Shown here: positions 37,805 to 49,317 of the stretch, one piece after another | Position numbering within the stretch: the first letter of the stretch is position 1 | How the letters are laid out: every line of letters starts with the position of its first letter | NCBI RefSeq assembly: GCF_000832305.1 | Contig: NZ_CP010536.1 | Coordinates: 1,364,001 to 1,428,000 of the forward strand | Source: Cupriavidus basilensis | Lineage (GTDB): Bacteria > Pseudomonadota > Gammaproteobacteria > Burkholderiales > Burkholderiaceae | Length of the DNA: 64,000 bases | Direction of reading: 5' to 3' | Notes under the pieces: model-generated | Told to the model about the DNA's origin: nothing | Databases searched by the model: none | Seen by the model: the letters and a program-made list of their open reading frames with translations, nothing else | Translations under genes and position numbers: made by a program

Positions 37805-38488
37805 TCAGTTGCCGGGCTTGTCGGGCGCGCGCAGGGAGCGCATGACGGCAGGCGCACCGTGGAGAAACATGTCCACCTTGCGGCGGATCACGGCGCCGAT
37901 GTCCGCGGGCACCTTGAGGCCATAGACCCATTTGCGCACGCCGAGATAGAAGATGGCCGCGTGCAGGCCCCAGATCAACTCGACCTCGGCTTCCAGCTCG
38001 GCCGCATTGCGCGGCTCCGGGATGCCGTACGCGGCGCGAACCTCGGCCAGCACGGGCAGGAAGACCTTGCTGCGCAGCTTGTTGAGGTACTTGTTGTTGA
38101 TGCCTTCGCGCGTGAGGCCGGCAAAGATGAAGACCCGGATCCATTCCTCGCGCAGGATCACGGACGCATAGTCGAGGTAGAACGCATACAGCCGTTCGGT
38201 CAGCGGCGTGGCGCGATCGGCGATCTGGCGTTCCCAGTCGGGCCGCCATTGGAACACTTCGCTGTAGACCCGGTCGATCAGCGCCTCCTTGCTGGAGAAG
38301 TAGCGGTACAGCAAGGGCTGGGTGACGCCAATCTGCTTGGCGAGATCGCGTGTGCTGCCGGAGAATCCGTTGCGCGTGAAGTGCTCGATGGCCTTCTGCA
38401 CGATCTGTTGCTCCCGCTCTTCGGGGAGCAGCCGTTTCGCGGTCTTGGCCGGGGCTGGGGTCTCCGGCGGCGTTGCGTCTCGTTTCAT
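37805..38488 (-). CDS. TetR-family transcriptional regulator
   Basis: 227 residues. The helix-turn-helix is IVQKAIEHFTRNGFSGSTRDLAKQ followed by QPLLYRYFSSKEALIDRVY. The ligand-binding domain is helical. The first ~23 residues are a Lys/Pro-rich tail. The ATG at 38488 has AGGTG upstream. A 16-bp motif in its promoter (38542-38557) recurs before the VOC/monooxygenase operon, suggesting autoregulation and control of that operon. Confidence 0.9.
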   Translation of the reverse strand: MKRDATPPETPAPAKTAKRLLPEEREQQIVQKAIEHFTRNGFSGSTRDLAKQIGVTQPLLYRYFSSKEALIDRVYSEVFQWRPDWERQIADRATPLTERLYAFYLDYASVILREEWIRVFIFAGLTREGINNKYLNKLRSKVFLPVLAEVRAAYGIPEPRNAAELEAEVELIWGLHAAIFYLGVRKWVYGLKVPADIGAVIRRKVDMFLHGAPAVMRSLRAPDKPGN

Positions 38489-38532
38489 TCGTTCACCTGT
38501 GACAGGCACGTCCCGTGCGGAGCGTTCGCGGC

Positions 38533-38557
38533 ATTGTACCAATCGGGTGATAAATTG
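38533..38557 (-). promoter_or_regulatory. TetR gene promoter with putative operator
   Basis: On the minus strand CAATTTATCACCCGAT (38542-38557) lies just upstream of TACAAT (38533-38538), the likely -10 box. The first element covers the -35/spacer region, where repressor binding would block RNA polymerase. It matches the site at 42414-42429 at 15 of 16 positions. Confidence 0.6.
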
Positions 38558-38609
38558 CGAGGCGCGGCCGGGCTGCCGGCCGTGGGGCCGGCAGCACAGG
38601 ACACGGGAC

Positions 38610-40250
38610 CTACTGCGGCTTGACCAGCCCGAGCTCGCAATCGACCAGCTGATTGTTGAAGGCGCCGCGTTCGCGCGCACCGCGCGCTGACCGGTCGGTG
38701 ACCGAGAACACGTAAATGCCGGCAAAGGCCACCAGCATGGAGAACAGCGCCGGATATTCGTAGGGGTAGATGGCGCGCGCATGGCCAAGCACCTGCACCC
38801 ACACGGTCGGGCTCAGCACCGTCAGCACCACCGCGCTCAGCAAACCAAGAGAGCCGCCCACCACAGCGCCCCGCGTGGTCAGTCCGCGCCAGTAGATCGA
38901 CAGCAGCAGCACCGGGAAATTCGAGCTGGCGGCGATCGAAAAGGTCAGGCTGACGATAAAGGCAATGGTCTGCTTCTCGAACAGGATGCCCAGCAGGATA
39001 GACAGTACGCCCAGCACGAGCGTGGTCATCCGGGAGACGCGCATCTCCTCCTTGTCGGTGGCGTTGCCCTGGCGCAGAACCTTGGCATAGAGGTCGTGCG
39101 AGATGGCGGAGGAGCCGGCCAGCGTCAGCCCCGCCACCACGGCCAGGATGGTCGAGAACGCCACCGCGCAGATGAAGCCGAGGAACAGGTTGCCGCCGAC
39201 GGCATGGGCCAGGTGCACGGCCACCATGTTGACGCCGCCGATCACCGCGCCGGCAGGTGTGTGGTAGGCCGGATCGCTGGCGACCAGCGCGATGGTGCCG
39301 AAGCCGATGATGATGATCAGCGCGTAGCCGATGCCGACGATGCCGGTGGCGTACAGGATGCTCTTGCGTGCCGCCTTGACGTCGCCAACGGTGAAGAAGC
39401 GCATCAGGATATGTGGCAGGCCGGCGGTGCCGAAGATCAGCGCCAGGCCGAGCGATACCGCCGAGACGGGATCGGAGACCAGACCGCCCGGGCGCATGAT
39501 GGCCGCGTGCTTGCCGTGGGCCTCGATGGCCTGCGCGAACAGCGCATTCAGGCTGAAGCCGAAGCGGCTCATGACCATGAATGCCATGAAAGCGGCGCCC
39601 GCCAGCAGCAGCACCGCCTTGATGATCTGGATCCAGGTGGTGGCCAGCATGCCGCCGAAGAACACATAGACCACCATCAACACGCCGACCAGCACGACCG
39701 CCGCCGTGTAGCTGAAGCCGAACAGCAGCTCCACCAGCTTGCCGGCCCCCACCATCTGCGACACCAGGTACAGCAGCACGATGACAATGGAGCTGGACGC
39801 GGAAAATGCGCGGATGGGGCGCTGCCGCAGGCGGTAGGAGACCACGTCCGCCAGCGTGAAGCGGCCCAGGTTGCGCAGTGGCTCGGCGATCAGGAACAGG
39901 ATGATCGGCCAGCTGGCGAGAAAGCCGATGGAGTAGATCAGGCCGTCGTAGCCGCTGGTGAAGACCAGCGCGGAGATGCCCAGCAGGGAGGCCGCCGACA
40001 TGTAATCGCCGGCAATCGCCCAGCCGTTCTGCAGGGCGGTGATCTTGCCGCCCGCCGCATAGTGGTCGGCCACGCTGTGGTTGCTCCTGGCCGCCCAGCG
40101 CGTGACCACGAGCGTGGCGGCGACGAACATCAGGAACATGGCGATGGCGATGACGTTCATGCCCTGGCCCACCGAGCCCGGCGCCGCAAAGGCTGGCAAG
40201 GCGGTGAGCAATAGGGCCGCGCCGATGGCGCAGAGGTTGGCTTGCTTCAT
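38610..40250 (-). CDS. solute:sodium symporter, acetate-permease (ActP) type
   Basis: 546 residues. A signal-like N-terminus ([13 protein letters not shown]) precedes about 13 membrane helices. [31 protein letters not shown] and [12 protein letters not shown] are hallmarks of the SSS family ActP subgroup, which imports acetate and other short carboxylates with Na+ or H+. It is preceded by an overlapping DUF485 gene, the standard yjcH-actP pair. No acetyl-CoA synthetase is adjacent; instead an aromatic monooxygenase is, so it may carry another organic acid. Confidence 0.9.
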   Translation of the reverse strand: MKQANLCAIGAALLLTALPAFAAPGSVGQGMNVIAIAMFLMFVAATLVVTRWAARSNHSVADHYAAGGKITALQNGWAIAGDYMSAASLLGISALVFTSGYDGLIYSIGFLASWPIILFLIAEPLRNLGRFTLADVVSYRLRQRPIRAFSASSSIVIVLLYLVSQMVGAGKLVELLFGFSYTAAVVLVGVLMVVYVFFGGMLATTWIQIIKAVLLLAGAAFMAFMVMSRFGFSLNALFAQAIEAHGKHAAIMRPGGLVSDPVSAVSLGLALIFGTAGLPHILMRFFTVGDVKAARKSILYATGIVGIGYALIIIIGFGTIALVASDPAYHTPAGAVIGGVNMVAVHLAHAVGGNLFLGFICAVAFSTILAVVAGLTLAGSSAISHDLYAKVLRQGNATDKEEMRVSRMTTLVLGVLSILLGILFEKQTIAFIVSLTFSIAASSNFPVLLLSIYWRGLTTRGAVVGGSLGLLSAVVLTVLSPTVWVQVLGHARAIYPYEYPALFSMLVAFAGIYVFSVTDRSARGARERGAFNNQLVDCELGLVKPQ

Positions 40251-40609
40251 TTTGCTGCCCCTTGCTTGATTTCGCTGATCCGCTGGTCGTACACGGTGTT
40301 GGTGCGATGCACATACACCGCAACCAGCAGGAAGGTCAGCGCGAACATGCCGAAGCCCACGGGAATGCCCACGCTCATGGGCTGGCCCAGGGTCAGTTGC
40401 CGGCCCAGCAGCGCGGGCCGGAAGGCGAGCGTGAGGATGTAGCCGAAGTACACCGCCAGCATGATGGCGGTCAGGGCCCACGCGAACCTGCGCCGCGCGC
40501 TTACCAGGGACTGGAATGCCGGATCGGCGAGCAGGGGATTCGGTGGGGGCGCAGCGAGCGCGGCGCTTTCGCGGGCGGCTGCGGCAAAGGTGGGGGCGGT
40601 GTGTTCCAA
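40247..40609 (-). CDS. DUF485 membrane protein (YjcH-like)
   Basis: 120 residues with two transmembrane helices ([20 protein letters not shown] and [21 protein letters not shown]) and the DUF485 [13 protein letters not shown] motif. It accompanies ActP-type symporters as a probable accessory subunit. It overlaps the symporter gene by 4 bases (ATGA), indicating coupled translation. Confidence 0.9.
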   Translation of the reverse strand: MEHTAPTFAAAARESAALAAPPPNPLLADPAFQSLVSARRRFAWALTAIMLAVYFGYILTLAFRPALLGRQLTLGQPMSVGIPVGFGMFALTFLLVAVYVHRTNTVYDQRISEIKQGAAK

Positions 40610-40658
40610 GGTTGTCTCCGTTGGGGGCGGTGGGTCTGGCGGGAGTGCGGCGGTGCGC

Positions 40659-41882
40659 TCAGAAGCGCGTCGACACCGCCGTCTCGCGCATCACGGCTTC
40701 CGGCGTGCGATAGCGCTCGGCCATATGGCGGTCGGTCTCGTTCTTGAGCTGCGCCTGCATGTAGGCGCCGAGGTGGCGCGCGTGCTGGACGATGGCCGCG
40801 CCCACCTGCACGCGCTCGGCGCTGTAGCTTTCCAGTGCGGCACTGACGCTGTCATGCGCTTGCAGTGCCTTGACCAGCGCGATGGCGTCGCCCGCGGCCT
40901 TGGTCACGCCCATGCCGCAGTGCGGGCGAGCCACGAAGGCGGCGTCGCCGAGCAGCGCCACGCGCCCGAAGGCCATGCGCGGCACCTCAAGGTCGAAGAT
41001 GGGCTGGAACAGCGGCTGCGCGGCCTTGGTCACGACCTCGCCGAACTGTGGCGCCAGGTTGGCCAGCGCGGCTTGCTCCATGCTGGCAAGCACGTCCGGG
41101 CGGATCAGCGCCGGCGGGATGCCGCCGGACCAGCGCTTGCCGCTGGCGTCGGTCAGCAGGTCGGGCAGGTCCACGTCTTCGCTGGTGGCGCGGTACCACA
41201 CGAAGTTGTAGCGGCGCTCGCCAACCCGGGTGCTGTTGCCCTGGCCCGCCACCGGGTAGCCGAGGATCTGCTCGCGGGGCGGCAGGCAGAAGGCGAACTT
41301 CTCGAACAGCATGTCGCGCGTGGCTTTGCTCAGGCTCGTCTCGTCCACCAGGCCGCGCCAGGCGATGTACCCTGCGTACTGGAGCCTGGCCCCGGGCAAC
41401 AGGTCCTCGCGCATTGCGGAGCGCAAGCCGTCCGCGGCGATGACAAGATCGGCGTGATGGATCGAGCCGTCGTCCAGCATCACCACGGCGCGGCCGGGCT
41501 CGCTGCGCACCGACACTACATTGGCGCCCGTGTGGTAGGTGCCCCCGGTGAAGGCGGATCGCAGTACGTGGTACATCTTGCCCCAAGCCGTCAGCGTTTG
41601 CGGCAGCTCACGCTGCGACAGCACGCTGCCGTCCTGGCCCAGCGTCAGCCGGGACTTCACCTGCACACCGATGGCGTCGTCCACCTCGACCCCGGCGGCG
41701 GCCAGGGCCTCGAACAATTCCGGGTGCGTGACGATGCCTGCGCCGCGCCCGGCAAGGGCTTCGGGAACGCGCTCGCATACCTCCACTTCCCACCCGCCGC
41801 GGGCAAGCAGGTTGGCCGCGAACAGCCCGCCCAGCGAGCCGCCCACGATGATGGCCTTCGGCCTTGTCGATCGGGTTGTCAT
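40659..41882 (-). CDS. FAD-dependent aromatic hydroxylase (2,6-dihydroxypyridine 3-hydroxylase-like)
   Basis: 407 residues, class A flavoprotein monooxygenase. FAD motif IIVGGSLGGLFAANLLARGG lies near the start, the DG motif is VIAADGLRSAMREDLLP, and the GD motif is GRVALLGDAAFVARPHCGMG. GAGIVTHPEL, YAGYIAWRGLV and YNFVWYRA resemble the nicotine-pathway enzyme that hydroxylates 2,6-dihydroxypyridine. It would insert one oxygen ortho or para to a ring hydroxyl using NAD(P)H. It lies 2 bases downstream of the VOC gene. Confidence 0.85.
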   Translation of the reverse strand: MTTRSTRPKAIIVGGSLGGLFAANLLARGGWEVEVCERVPEALAGRGAGIVTHPELFEALAAAGVEVDDAIGVQVKSRLTLGQDGSVLSQRELPQTLTAWGKMYHVLRSAFTGGTYHTGANVVSVRSEPGRAVVMLDDGSIHHADLVIAADGLRSAMREDLLPGARLQYAGYIAWRGLVDETSLSKATRDMLFEKFAFCLPPREQILGYPVAGQGNSTRVGERRYNFVWYRATSEDVDLPDLLTDASGKRWSGGIPPALIRPDVLASMEQAALANLAPQFGEVVTKAAQPLFQPIFDLEVPRMAFGRVALLGDAAFVARPHCGMGVTKAAGDAIALVKALQAHDSVSAALESYSAERVQVGAAIVQHARHLGAYMQAQLKNETDRHMAERYRTPEAVMRETAVSTRF

Positions 41883-41884
41883 GA

Positions 41885-42373
41885 TCAGTCTCCTGCCACT
41901 TCGGGGTGGGGCGCGCGCGCGCCGTTGCCCGGGATTTCAAGGCCCGCCACCTCGGCGGCGGGGTAGTTCAGTTCGATGGTGACGCCGGAAGGGTCCTCGA
42001 TGAACACCTGATGCAGGCCCAGGCTGGGGACCGTGCGGTCGCGCCATGGGATGCCCTCGGCTTCCAGCTTCGCCCACATCTGCGCCACGCCCGTGGCCAG
42101 GAACGCGATGTGGTCGAGGGTGCCGGTGCCCGCCGCCGAGGGGGCGCGGTCGCCGAGGTAGGCGGACAGCCCGCCGGGGTTGCCGGGGTCGGCGCCGATG
42201 ATGTGGACCGTGCCGAAGTCACCTTCATCCCCGCCCATGTACAGCCACGCGCCGGGGAAGTCGAAGGGCGGGCGATAGCCTTGCCTGAAGCCGAGAATGC
42301 GTTCGTAGAAAGCGCAGGATTGCTCGACGTCCGTGGTGCGGATCGAGAAGTGCGCGAGCTTGCGGATGGTCAT
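41885..42373 (-). CDS. VOC-superfamily protein (glyoxalase/extradiol dioxygenase fold)
   Basis: 162 residues with two beta-alpha-beta-beta-beta modules. Candidate metal ligands are His in KLAHFSIRTTD, His in TLDHIAFLA and Glu in VTIELNYP, so a metalloenzyme is possible. The stop lies 2 bases before the monooxygenase start, so the pair is an operon. It might cleave, isomerise or carry the hydroxylated product; function cannot be assigned from sequence. Confidence 0.83.
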   Translation of the reverse strand: MTIRKLAHFSIRTTDVEQSCAFYERILGFRQGYRPPFDFPGAWLYMGGDEGDFGTVHIIGADPGNPGGLSAYLGDRAPSAAGTGTLDHIAFLATGVAQMWAKLEAEGIPWRDRTVPSLGLHQVFIEDPSGVTIELNYPAAEVAGLEIPGNGARAPHPEVAGD

Positions 42374-42413
42374 GGTTGCCTCTGTTACTCTACTATTGAT
42401 CGATCGATTAGTG

Positions 42414-42429
42414 ATCGTGTGATAAATTG
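42414..42429. promoter_or_regulatory. putative TetR operator upstream of the VOC/monooxygenase operon
   Basis: ATCGTGTGATAAATTG on the plus strand matches ATCGGGTGATAAATTG at 38542-38557 with one difference. It lies 41 bases upstream of the VOC start, with an ATCGATCGAT palindrome between them. Confidence 0.6.
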
Positions 42430-42714
42430 TAGGGCAGCTGAAGAGAACGGCCAAGAGCGAAAAAGGGGAGGGCTTACCCTGATCGGCGCAATGCTGCATG
42501 CCGGCTGCGCCACTTCTATGCGTCATGGGTGTTCATGTGTGGCTCCAGCGTACGTGTGTATGTGTTGCATCGTAGAAGCGTCGGGGCCCGCAGAGAACGC
42601 ATGCGGGGGCAAAGGAGCGTTGCATGGGCAGCAAAGCAGGTTTGCGCTGGCATGTCATTGCGCTGGTACGGGCCGCCATCTACGCTGGCTCCATCACTTA
42701 GGCAAGGAGCCGTC

Positions 42715-43365
42715 ATGCATCCCGTCGACATCCAGATCACCTATGACTTCATTTGCCCGTGGTGCTGGATCGGCTATCGCAACCTGAAGACGGCCATCGG
42801 GCGCATGTCGACCGAGGTTGCCCCTGCGATTTCCTATGTGCCCTACGAGCTCAACCCGGCCATGCCGCTGGAAGGCGCCGACCGCAAGGCCTATCGCACT
42901 GCGAAGTTCGGCAGCTGGGCCCGCTCGCAGGCTATGGATGTGGAGGTGGCGATGATGGGCCGGCGCGCCGGACTGGATTTCAACTATGACCTGATCACGG
43001 TCACGCCCAACACCCGGCTTGCGCACCAGCTGATGGCTTTCGCCCAACAGACCGGCGGCGCAGCCATGGTGGAAGCGTTGTTCGATGCCATCTTCGCTGC
43101 GTACTTCTCCCGCGGCGAGCACATCGGCCTGATCGATGTACTCGTGCCGCTGGCCGTATCGGCTGGTTTCGATGCGCAAGCCGTACAGGACCACCTGTCT
43201 GGCACCGACGGCGAAGCGCAGGTCGAGGTGGCGCAGGCCAAGGCGCAGCGCGAGGGGGGGCGCTCCGTGCCCACGATCCGGATCGGCAATGCCGTCATAG
43301 CCGGGGCGCAGCCGCCTTCGATCATGGGGAAGGCGTTGCAGGCGGGCGTGGCAGAGGCCATTTGA
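42715..43365 (+). CDS. DsbA-family oxidoreductase (FrnE-like)
   Basis: 216 residues of thioredoxin fold with a helical insertion. YDFICPWCWIGYRNL carries the CPWC redox motif near residue 15. GRSVPTIRIGN supplies the cis-Pro loop (VPT). No signal peptide, so a cytoplasmic disulfide isomerase or thiol oxidoreductase is expected. AAGGAG lies 6 bases before the ATG. It diverges from the VOC operon and may belong to the same acquired region. Confidence 0.88.
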   Translation: MHPVDIQITYDFICPWCWIGYRNLKTAIGRMSTEVAPAISYVPYELNPAMPLEGADRKAYRTAKFGSWARSQAMDVEVAMMGRRAGLDFNYDLITVTPNTRLAHQLMAFAQQTGGAAMVEALFDAIFAAYFSRGEHIGLIDVLVPLAVSAGFDAQAVQDHLSGTDGEAQVEVAQAKAQREGGRSVPTIRIGNAVIAGAQPPSIMGKALQAGVAEAI

Positions 43366-43670
43366 TAGTGAGCGCGCAGCGCGTGCCATCGAGCAGGACG
43401 GCAAGATTTCGAGACCGCGTCTCGGGCGGCATTTCGGGAAGCCGGCATTGTTCAAGCAGGCAATGGGGGAGGCTTTGGCGCAATGCGTGCGTGCTTCAGC
43501 GCAATTCAGGCACTTGGATTGACACCTTGCCCATGCGAATCACGCGACGCGGCGATGCAGGCAGCCAGCGGATTAGAATGCTCGAACCGGCGCGCTCCAC
43601 GCTGACCCGGCGCCATCCGGGCGCCGCAGCGCGCGCTTGATTGGCGACTTTCCGTATCCAGGCTTCTATC
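43366..43670. other. 305-bp gap before the gamma-carbonic anhydrase gene
   Basis: No gene was recognised on either strand. TTGACA at ~43517 and TAGAAT at ~43574 are promoter-like hexamers but are too far apart to work together. This may be the right-hand margin of the acquired segment. Confidence 0.35.
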
Positions 43671-44213
43671 GTGACCATTCGCAGCTTCCAGGGCAAGGCC
43701 CCCCAACTCGGCGATCGCGCGTTCGTCGACCCCAGTGCCGTCGTGATCGGCGACGTAGAGATCGGCGCGGACAGCTCCGTCTGGCCGCTGGTGACCATTC
43801 GTGGCGACATGCACCGCATTCGCATCGGCGCGCGCACCAGCGTGCAGGACGGCAGCGTGCTGCACATCACGCACGCCGGGCCGTTCAATCCCGATGGTTT
43901 TGCGCTCACCATCGGCGACGACGTGACGATCGGCCACAAGGCGCTGCTGCATGGCTGCACGATAGGCAGCCGCATCCTGATCGGCATGGGCACCATCGTG
44001 ATGGACGGCGCGGTGATCGAGGATGAAGTGATCCTCGGCGCCGGCAGCCTGGTGCCTCCTGGCAAGGTGCTCAAGCGCGGGCATCTCTATGTCGGCAGTC
44101 CGGCGAAAGAGGCGAGGGCGTTGACGGAGAAGGAGCTTGGCTTCTTCCGCTATACGGCGGCCAACTACGTCAAGCTGAAGGACCAGCACGTGGCGGAGTT
44201 GACGGGCGGTTGA
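43671..44213 (+). CDS. gamma-carbonic anhydrase-family protein
   Basis: 180 residues of left-handed beta-helix built from hexapeptide repeats: AVVIGDVEIGADSSVWP, IRIGARTSVQDGSVLHI, TIGDDVTIGHKALLHGCTIG. His residues in LHITHAG and IGHKALLHG match the zinc ligands of YrdA/CaiE-type proteins. It may hydrate CO2 or act as an acyl transferase-like scaffold. GTG at 43671 gives MTIRSFQGKAPQLG; a TTG 30 bases upstream is an alternative. Confidence 0.88.
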   Translation: MTIRSFQGKAPQLGDRAFVDPSAVVIGDVEIGADSSVWPLVTIRGDMHRIRIGARTSVQDGSVLHITHAGPFNPDGFALTIGDDVTIGHKALLHGCTIGSRILIGMGTIVMDGAVIEDEVILGAGSLVPPGKVLKRGHLYVGSPAKEARALTEKELGFFRYTAANYVKLKDQHVAELTGG

Positions 44214-44298
44214 AAGGTTGCCCGCCTGGTTCGCGGGATAGCCCGGCCGCTCGTCTCTCCCAAGCAGATCGCCGATCGCCTGCTGCTGCGCCTGCAGG

Positions 44299-44529
44299 AT
44301 GGCGCAGGCCTGGCTCAAGCTGGCCGGTTACCAGCCGTCCGAGATGAAGATCGGTACGTTCAAGCGCCCGGGTGGCCGCGTGTTCAAGGCCAACGTGGCC
44401 TTTGACGACCATCCCACTGAACTGCGCTTCTCCGATCGCATCAGGACCGTCACCGTTGATTCCGTGATGCGATTCCTGGCGGACCGCAACGAGGGCTGGC
44501 AGGTCGTGGAAATTCCGGCGGCGCGCTAA
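44299..44529 (+). CDS. hypothetical protein, 76 aa
   Basis: Small soluble protein with basic N-terminal and acidic middle parts (MKIGTFKRPGGRVFKANVAF, RFSDRIRTVTVDSVMRFL). Its hydrophobic/polar alternation suggests a small beta-rich domain. No family was recognised. An in-frame ATG at 44344 would give a 61-residue product. It lies between the gamma-carbonic anhydrase gene and a convergent FAD oxidase. Confidence 0.5.
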   Translation: MAQAWLKLAGYQPSEMKIGTFKRPGGRVFKANVAFDDHPTELRFSDRIRTVTVDSVMRFLADRNEGWQVVEIPAAR

Positions 44530-44550
44530 GCCACCGGCGGGCATTTCCTG

Positions 44551-45972
44551 TCAGATCACCTTGCCCGGATTCATCAAGCCCTGGGGATCGAGCGCCTGCT
44601 TGATCGCCCGCATCATCGCCAGCTCCACGCCGCTCTTGTAGCGGCGGTTCTCCTCGCGCTTGAGCTGTCCCAGCCCATGTTCGGCGGAGATCGAGCCGCG
44701 ATGCGCATGCACGCTGTCATGCACGATCAGGTTGATGGCTTCCGAGTTGCCGAGGAAGGTATCGTGGCTTTCGTCCACGGGCGGCGACACGTTGTAGTGC
44801 AGGTTGCCGTCGCCGAGATGGCCGAAGGTGACCATGCGCGCGCCGGGGAAGGCTTGCTGGATCAGGGCGTCGGTGGTGTCGATGAAATCGGCGATGCGCG
44901 AGATCGGCACGGCGATGTCGTGCTTGATGTTCTTGCCATCGTCGACCTGGGCGAGCGGGATATGTTCGCGCAGGTTCCAGAAGTCGCGTGACTGCTGCAC
45001 GGATTCGGCGACTACCGCGTCTTGCACCACGCCGGCTTCGAAGGCAGTTTCCATCAGCGCTTCGAAGATGGCGCGCGCATGGTCTTCGCTTTCGTTGTCG
45101 GACAGTTCCAGTAGCACGACTTGGGGGTGCGGGCGGTCGAACGGATAGCGCAGTTGCGGGTAATGCGTGGTGACCAGCGACAGGCACCGCTCGGACATCA
45201 GCTCGAAGCCGGTCAGCATGGCGCCCGCGCGCTGCTGGGCGATGGCCAGCAGGGCCAGCGCAGCGCGCGGGTTGGCCACGGCTGCCAGCGCGGTGACGCG
45301 AGCGCGCGGCAGCGGATAGAGCTTCATCACGGCGGCGGTGATGATGCCGAGCGTGCCTTCCGCCCCGATGAACAGGTCGCGCAGGTCATAGCCTGTGTTG
45401 TCCTTGCGCAGGCCGCGCAGGCCGTCCCAGATCTCGCCGGCAGGCGTTACCACCTCCAGCCCAAGGCAAAGCTCGCGCGTATTGCCATAGCGCAGCACGG
45501 CTGTGCCGCCCGCGTTGGTGGAGAGGTTGCCGCCGATGGTGCAGCTGCCTTCCGCGGCCAGGCTCAGCGGGAACAGCCGCCCATGCTCGCGCGCGGTGTC
45601 CTGCAGTTGCTGCAGGATCACGCCGGCTTCCACGGTGATGGTGTTGTTGAGCGGGTCCACCTGCCGCACGCGGTTCAAGCGTTGCAGCGAAATCACCACC
45701 GAAGCTTGGTCCGCCTGCGGCGTGGCGCCGCCGCATAGCCCAGTATTGCCGCCTTGCGGCACCACGGCGAGCTTGTGCGCGTGGCAGGCGTGCACGGCGG
45801 CGGCGACTTCCTCCGCTGAGCCCGGCCGCAGCACCGCCACTGCCTCGCCCGTGTAGCGCTTGCGCCAGTCAGTCAGGTAGGGGGCCTGATCGGCGGCGTC
45901 GGTCAGCACGTGCTGCTCGCCGAGCGCGGCGCGGCACAGGGCAAGGAAGGAATCGAGGTGCGAGGCGTTCAT
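44551..45972 (-). CDS. FAD-linked D-2-hydroxyacid dehydrogenase (GlcD/DLD family)
   Basis: 473 residues. The PCMH FAD-binding domain shows VAVVPQGGNTGLCGGATP and GSCTIGGNLSTNAGG. The C-terminal domain carries GHLGDGNLHYNVSPP and SAEHGLGQLKREE with the conserved metal/substrate His residues. It oxidises a D-2-hydroxyacid such as lactate, glycolate or 2-hydroxyglutarate, passing electrons to an acceptor. The start at 45972 gives MNASHLDSFLALC; longer frames overlap the next gene upstream. Confidence 0.9.
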   Translation of the reverse strand: MNASHLDSFLALCRAALGEQHVLTDAADQAPYLTDWRKRYTGEAVAVLRPGSAEEVAAAVHACHAHKLAVVPQGGNTGLCGGATPQADQASVVISLQRLNRVRQVDPLNNTITVEAGVILQQLQDTAREHGRLFPLSLAAEGSCTIGGNLSTNAGGTAVLRYGNTRELCLGLEVVTPAGEIWDGLRGLRKDNTGYDLRDLFIGAEGTLGIITAAVMKLYPLPRARVTALAAVANPRAALALLAIAQQRAGAMLTGFELMSERCLSLVTTHYPQLRYPFDRPHPQVVLLELSDNESEDHARAIFEALMETAFEAGVVQDAVVAESVQQSRDFWNLREHIPLAQVDDGKNIKHDIAVPISRIADFIDTTDALIQQAFPGARMVTFGHLGDGNLHYNVSPPVDESHDTFLGNSEAINLIVHDSVHAHRGSISAEHGLGQLKREENRRYKSGVELAMMRAIKQALDPQGLMNPGKVI

Positions 45973-46058
45973 GGCGGTGGGTCCGGGAGGGCGGTTGCTG
46001 CGAGAGCGGCCGCGCTGAGATGGATCGGTGCGGGCTGATGGCGAGCTCGCCGGCGTGG

Positions 46059-48642
<2,584 letters not shown>

Positions 48643-48655
48643 AGGCCTCGCAGGC

Positions 48656-48973
48656 CTAGAAGGGAATCCTGCCGCGCCAGATATCGCCGTACATCACCCA
48701 GTCGCCCATCAGGCTGTAGAGCGGATGGCGGAAGGTGGCGGGCCGGTTTTTCTCGAAGCCGAAATGGCCGACCCAGGCGAAGGCATAGCCGGACACCGCG
48801 GCCGCTGCCAGCCACCACCAGTTGCCGCTGAGCAGGAGTGCAAGCAGGCACAGCAATGCCACGGTGGAGCCGGCGAAATGCAGGCGGCGGCAAGTGGGGT
48901 TGCGGTGCTCGTTCAGGTAGAAGGGGTAGAAGGCGGCGAAATTCTCGAACTCACGGGGGTGGGCCTGGGGCAT
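48656..48973 (-). CDS. DUF962/Mpo1-like membrane protein
   Basis: 105 residues with two hydrophobic segments (STVALLCLLALLLSG and WWLAAAAVSGYAFAWVGHF). HRNPTCRRLHFAGS and GHFGFEKNRPATFRHPLYSLMGD are diagnostic of Mpo1-like proteins. Yeast Mpo1 is a 2-hydroxy-fatty-acid dioxygenase, but the bacterial role is unproven. Its 5' region is embedded in G-runs. Confidence 0.85.
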   Translation of the reverse strand: MPQAHPREFENFAAFYPFYLNEHRNPTCRRLHFAGSTVALLCLLALLLSGNWWWLAAAAVSGYAFAWVGHFGFEKNRPATFRHPLYSLMGDWVMYGDIWRGRIPF

Positions 48974-49000
48974 GGCGGGGGCCTGTGGGGTGTTCGGGGG
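48955..49000 (+). other. G-run cluster, possible G-quadruplex
   Basis: Five runs of four or five G (48955, 48967, 48977, 48987, 48996) with loops of 5-7 bases span the start codon and leader of the Mpo1-like gene. Confidence 0.5.
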
Positions 49001-49097
49001 TTTTTAGTTTAGGTGGGGGGGACTGTCACTGCAACTGCAACTGCAACGGCTTAACGTCAACTTCAACTGCGGTTTCACCACCCCTGCGGGGCGGCGA

Positions 49098-49127
49098 CCT
49101 ACTTTTTTGTCTTGCCAAAAAAGTAGG
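49098..49127. repeat. perfect 12-bp inverted repeat in an intergenic element
   Basis: CCTACTTTTTTG and CAAAAAAGTAGG are separated by a 6-base loop. The surrounding block is recalled as a widespread non-coding repeat of Burkholderiales and relatives, though its copy number cannot be tested here. Confidence 0.65.
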
Positions 49128-49317
49128 CAAAGAAGGCGCGCCGGATGGGGCGACTACCTCCTCGGGCTTCGACGAAAAGAGCGGCCGGGACCCAAACTCG
49201 CATCGCCTTGAGGCGATACTCAGACATGGGTCCCTCTTTTCCACTCTTTTCGCCGAATCCCGAGGCGCCCCATACGGCCTTGGCACACCTTGACGGCTCG
49301 CTTCGCATCGCGCTTGG

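Noticed and set aside
36747..38249. 500-residue minus-strand frame across LysR and TetR
   Set aside because: It overlaps two genes with clear helix-turn-helix motifs in other frames. Its composition is that of a shadow frame.
34721..43670. Right-hand attachment repeat of the tRNA-Ser 3' end
   Set aside because: I looked for a second copy of the GAATCCCTCCGTCTCC-type sequence to the right of the tRNA and did not see one. The island boundary is therefore inferred only from gene content.
49026..49308. Overlapping small open frames in the 49-kb gap
   Set aside because: Two frames on one strand and one on the other compete for the same repeat-like DNA. None has a ribosome-binding site or a known domain.
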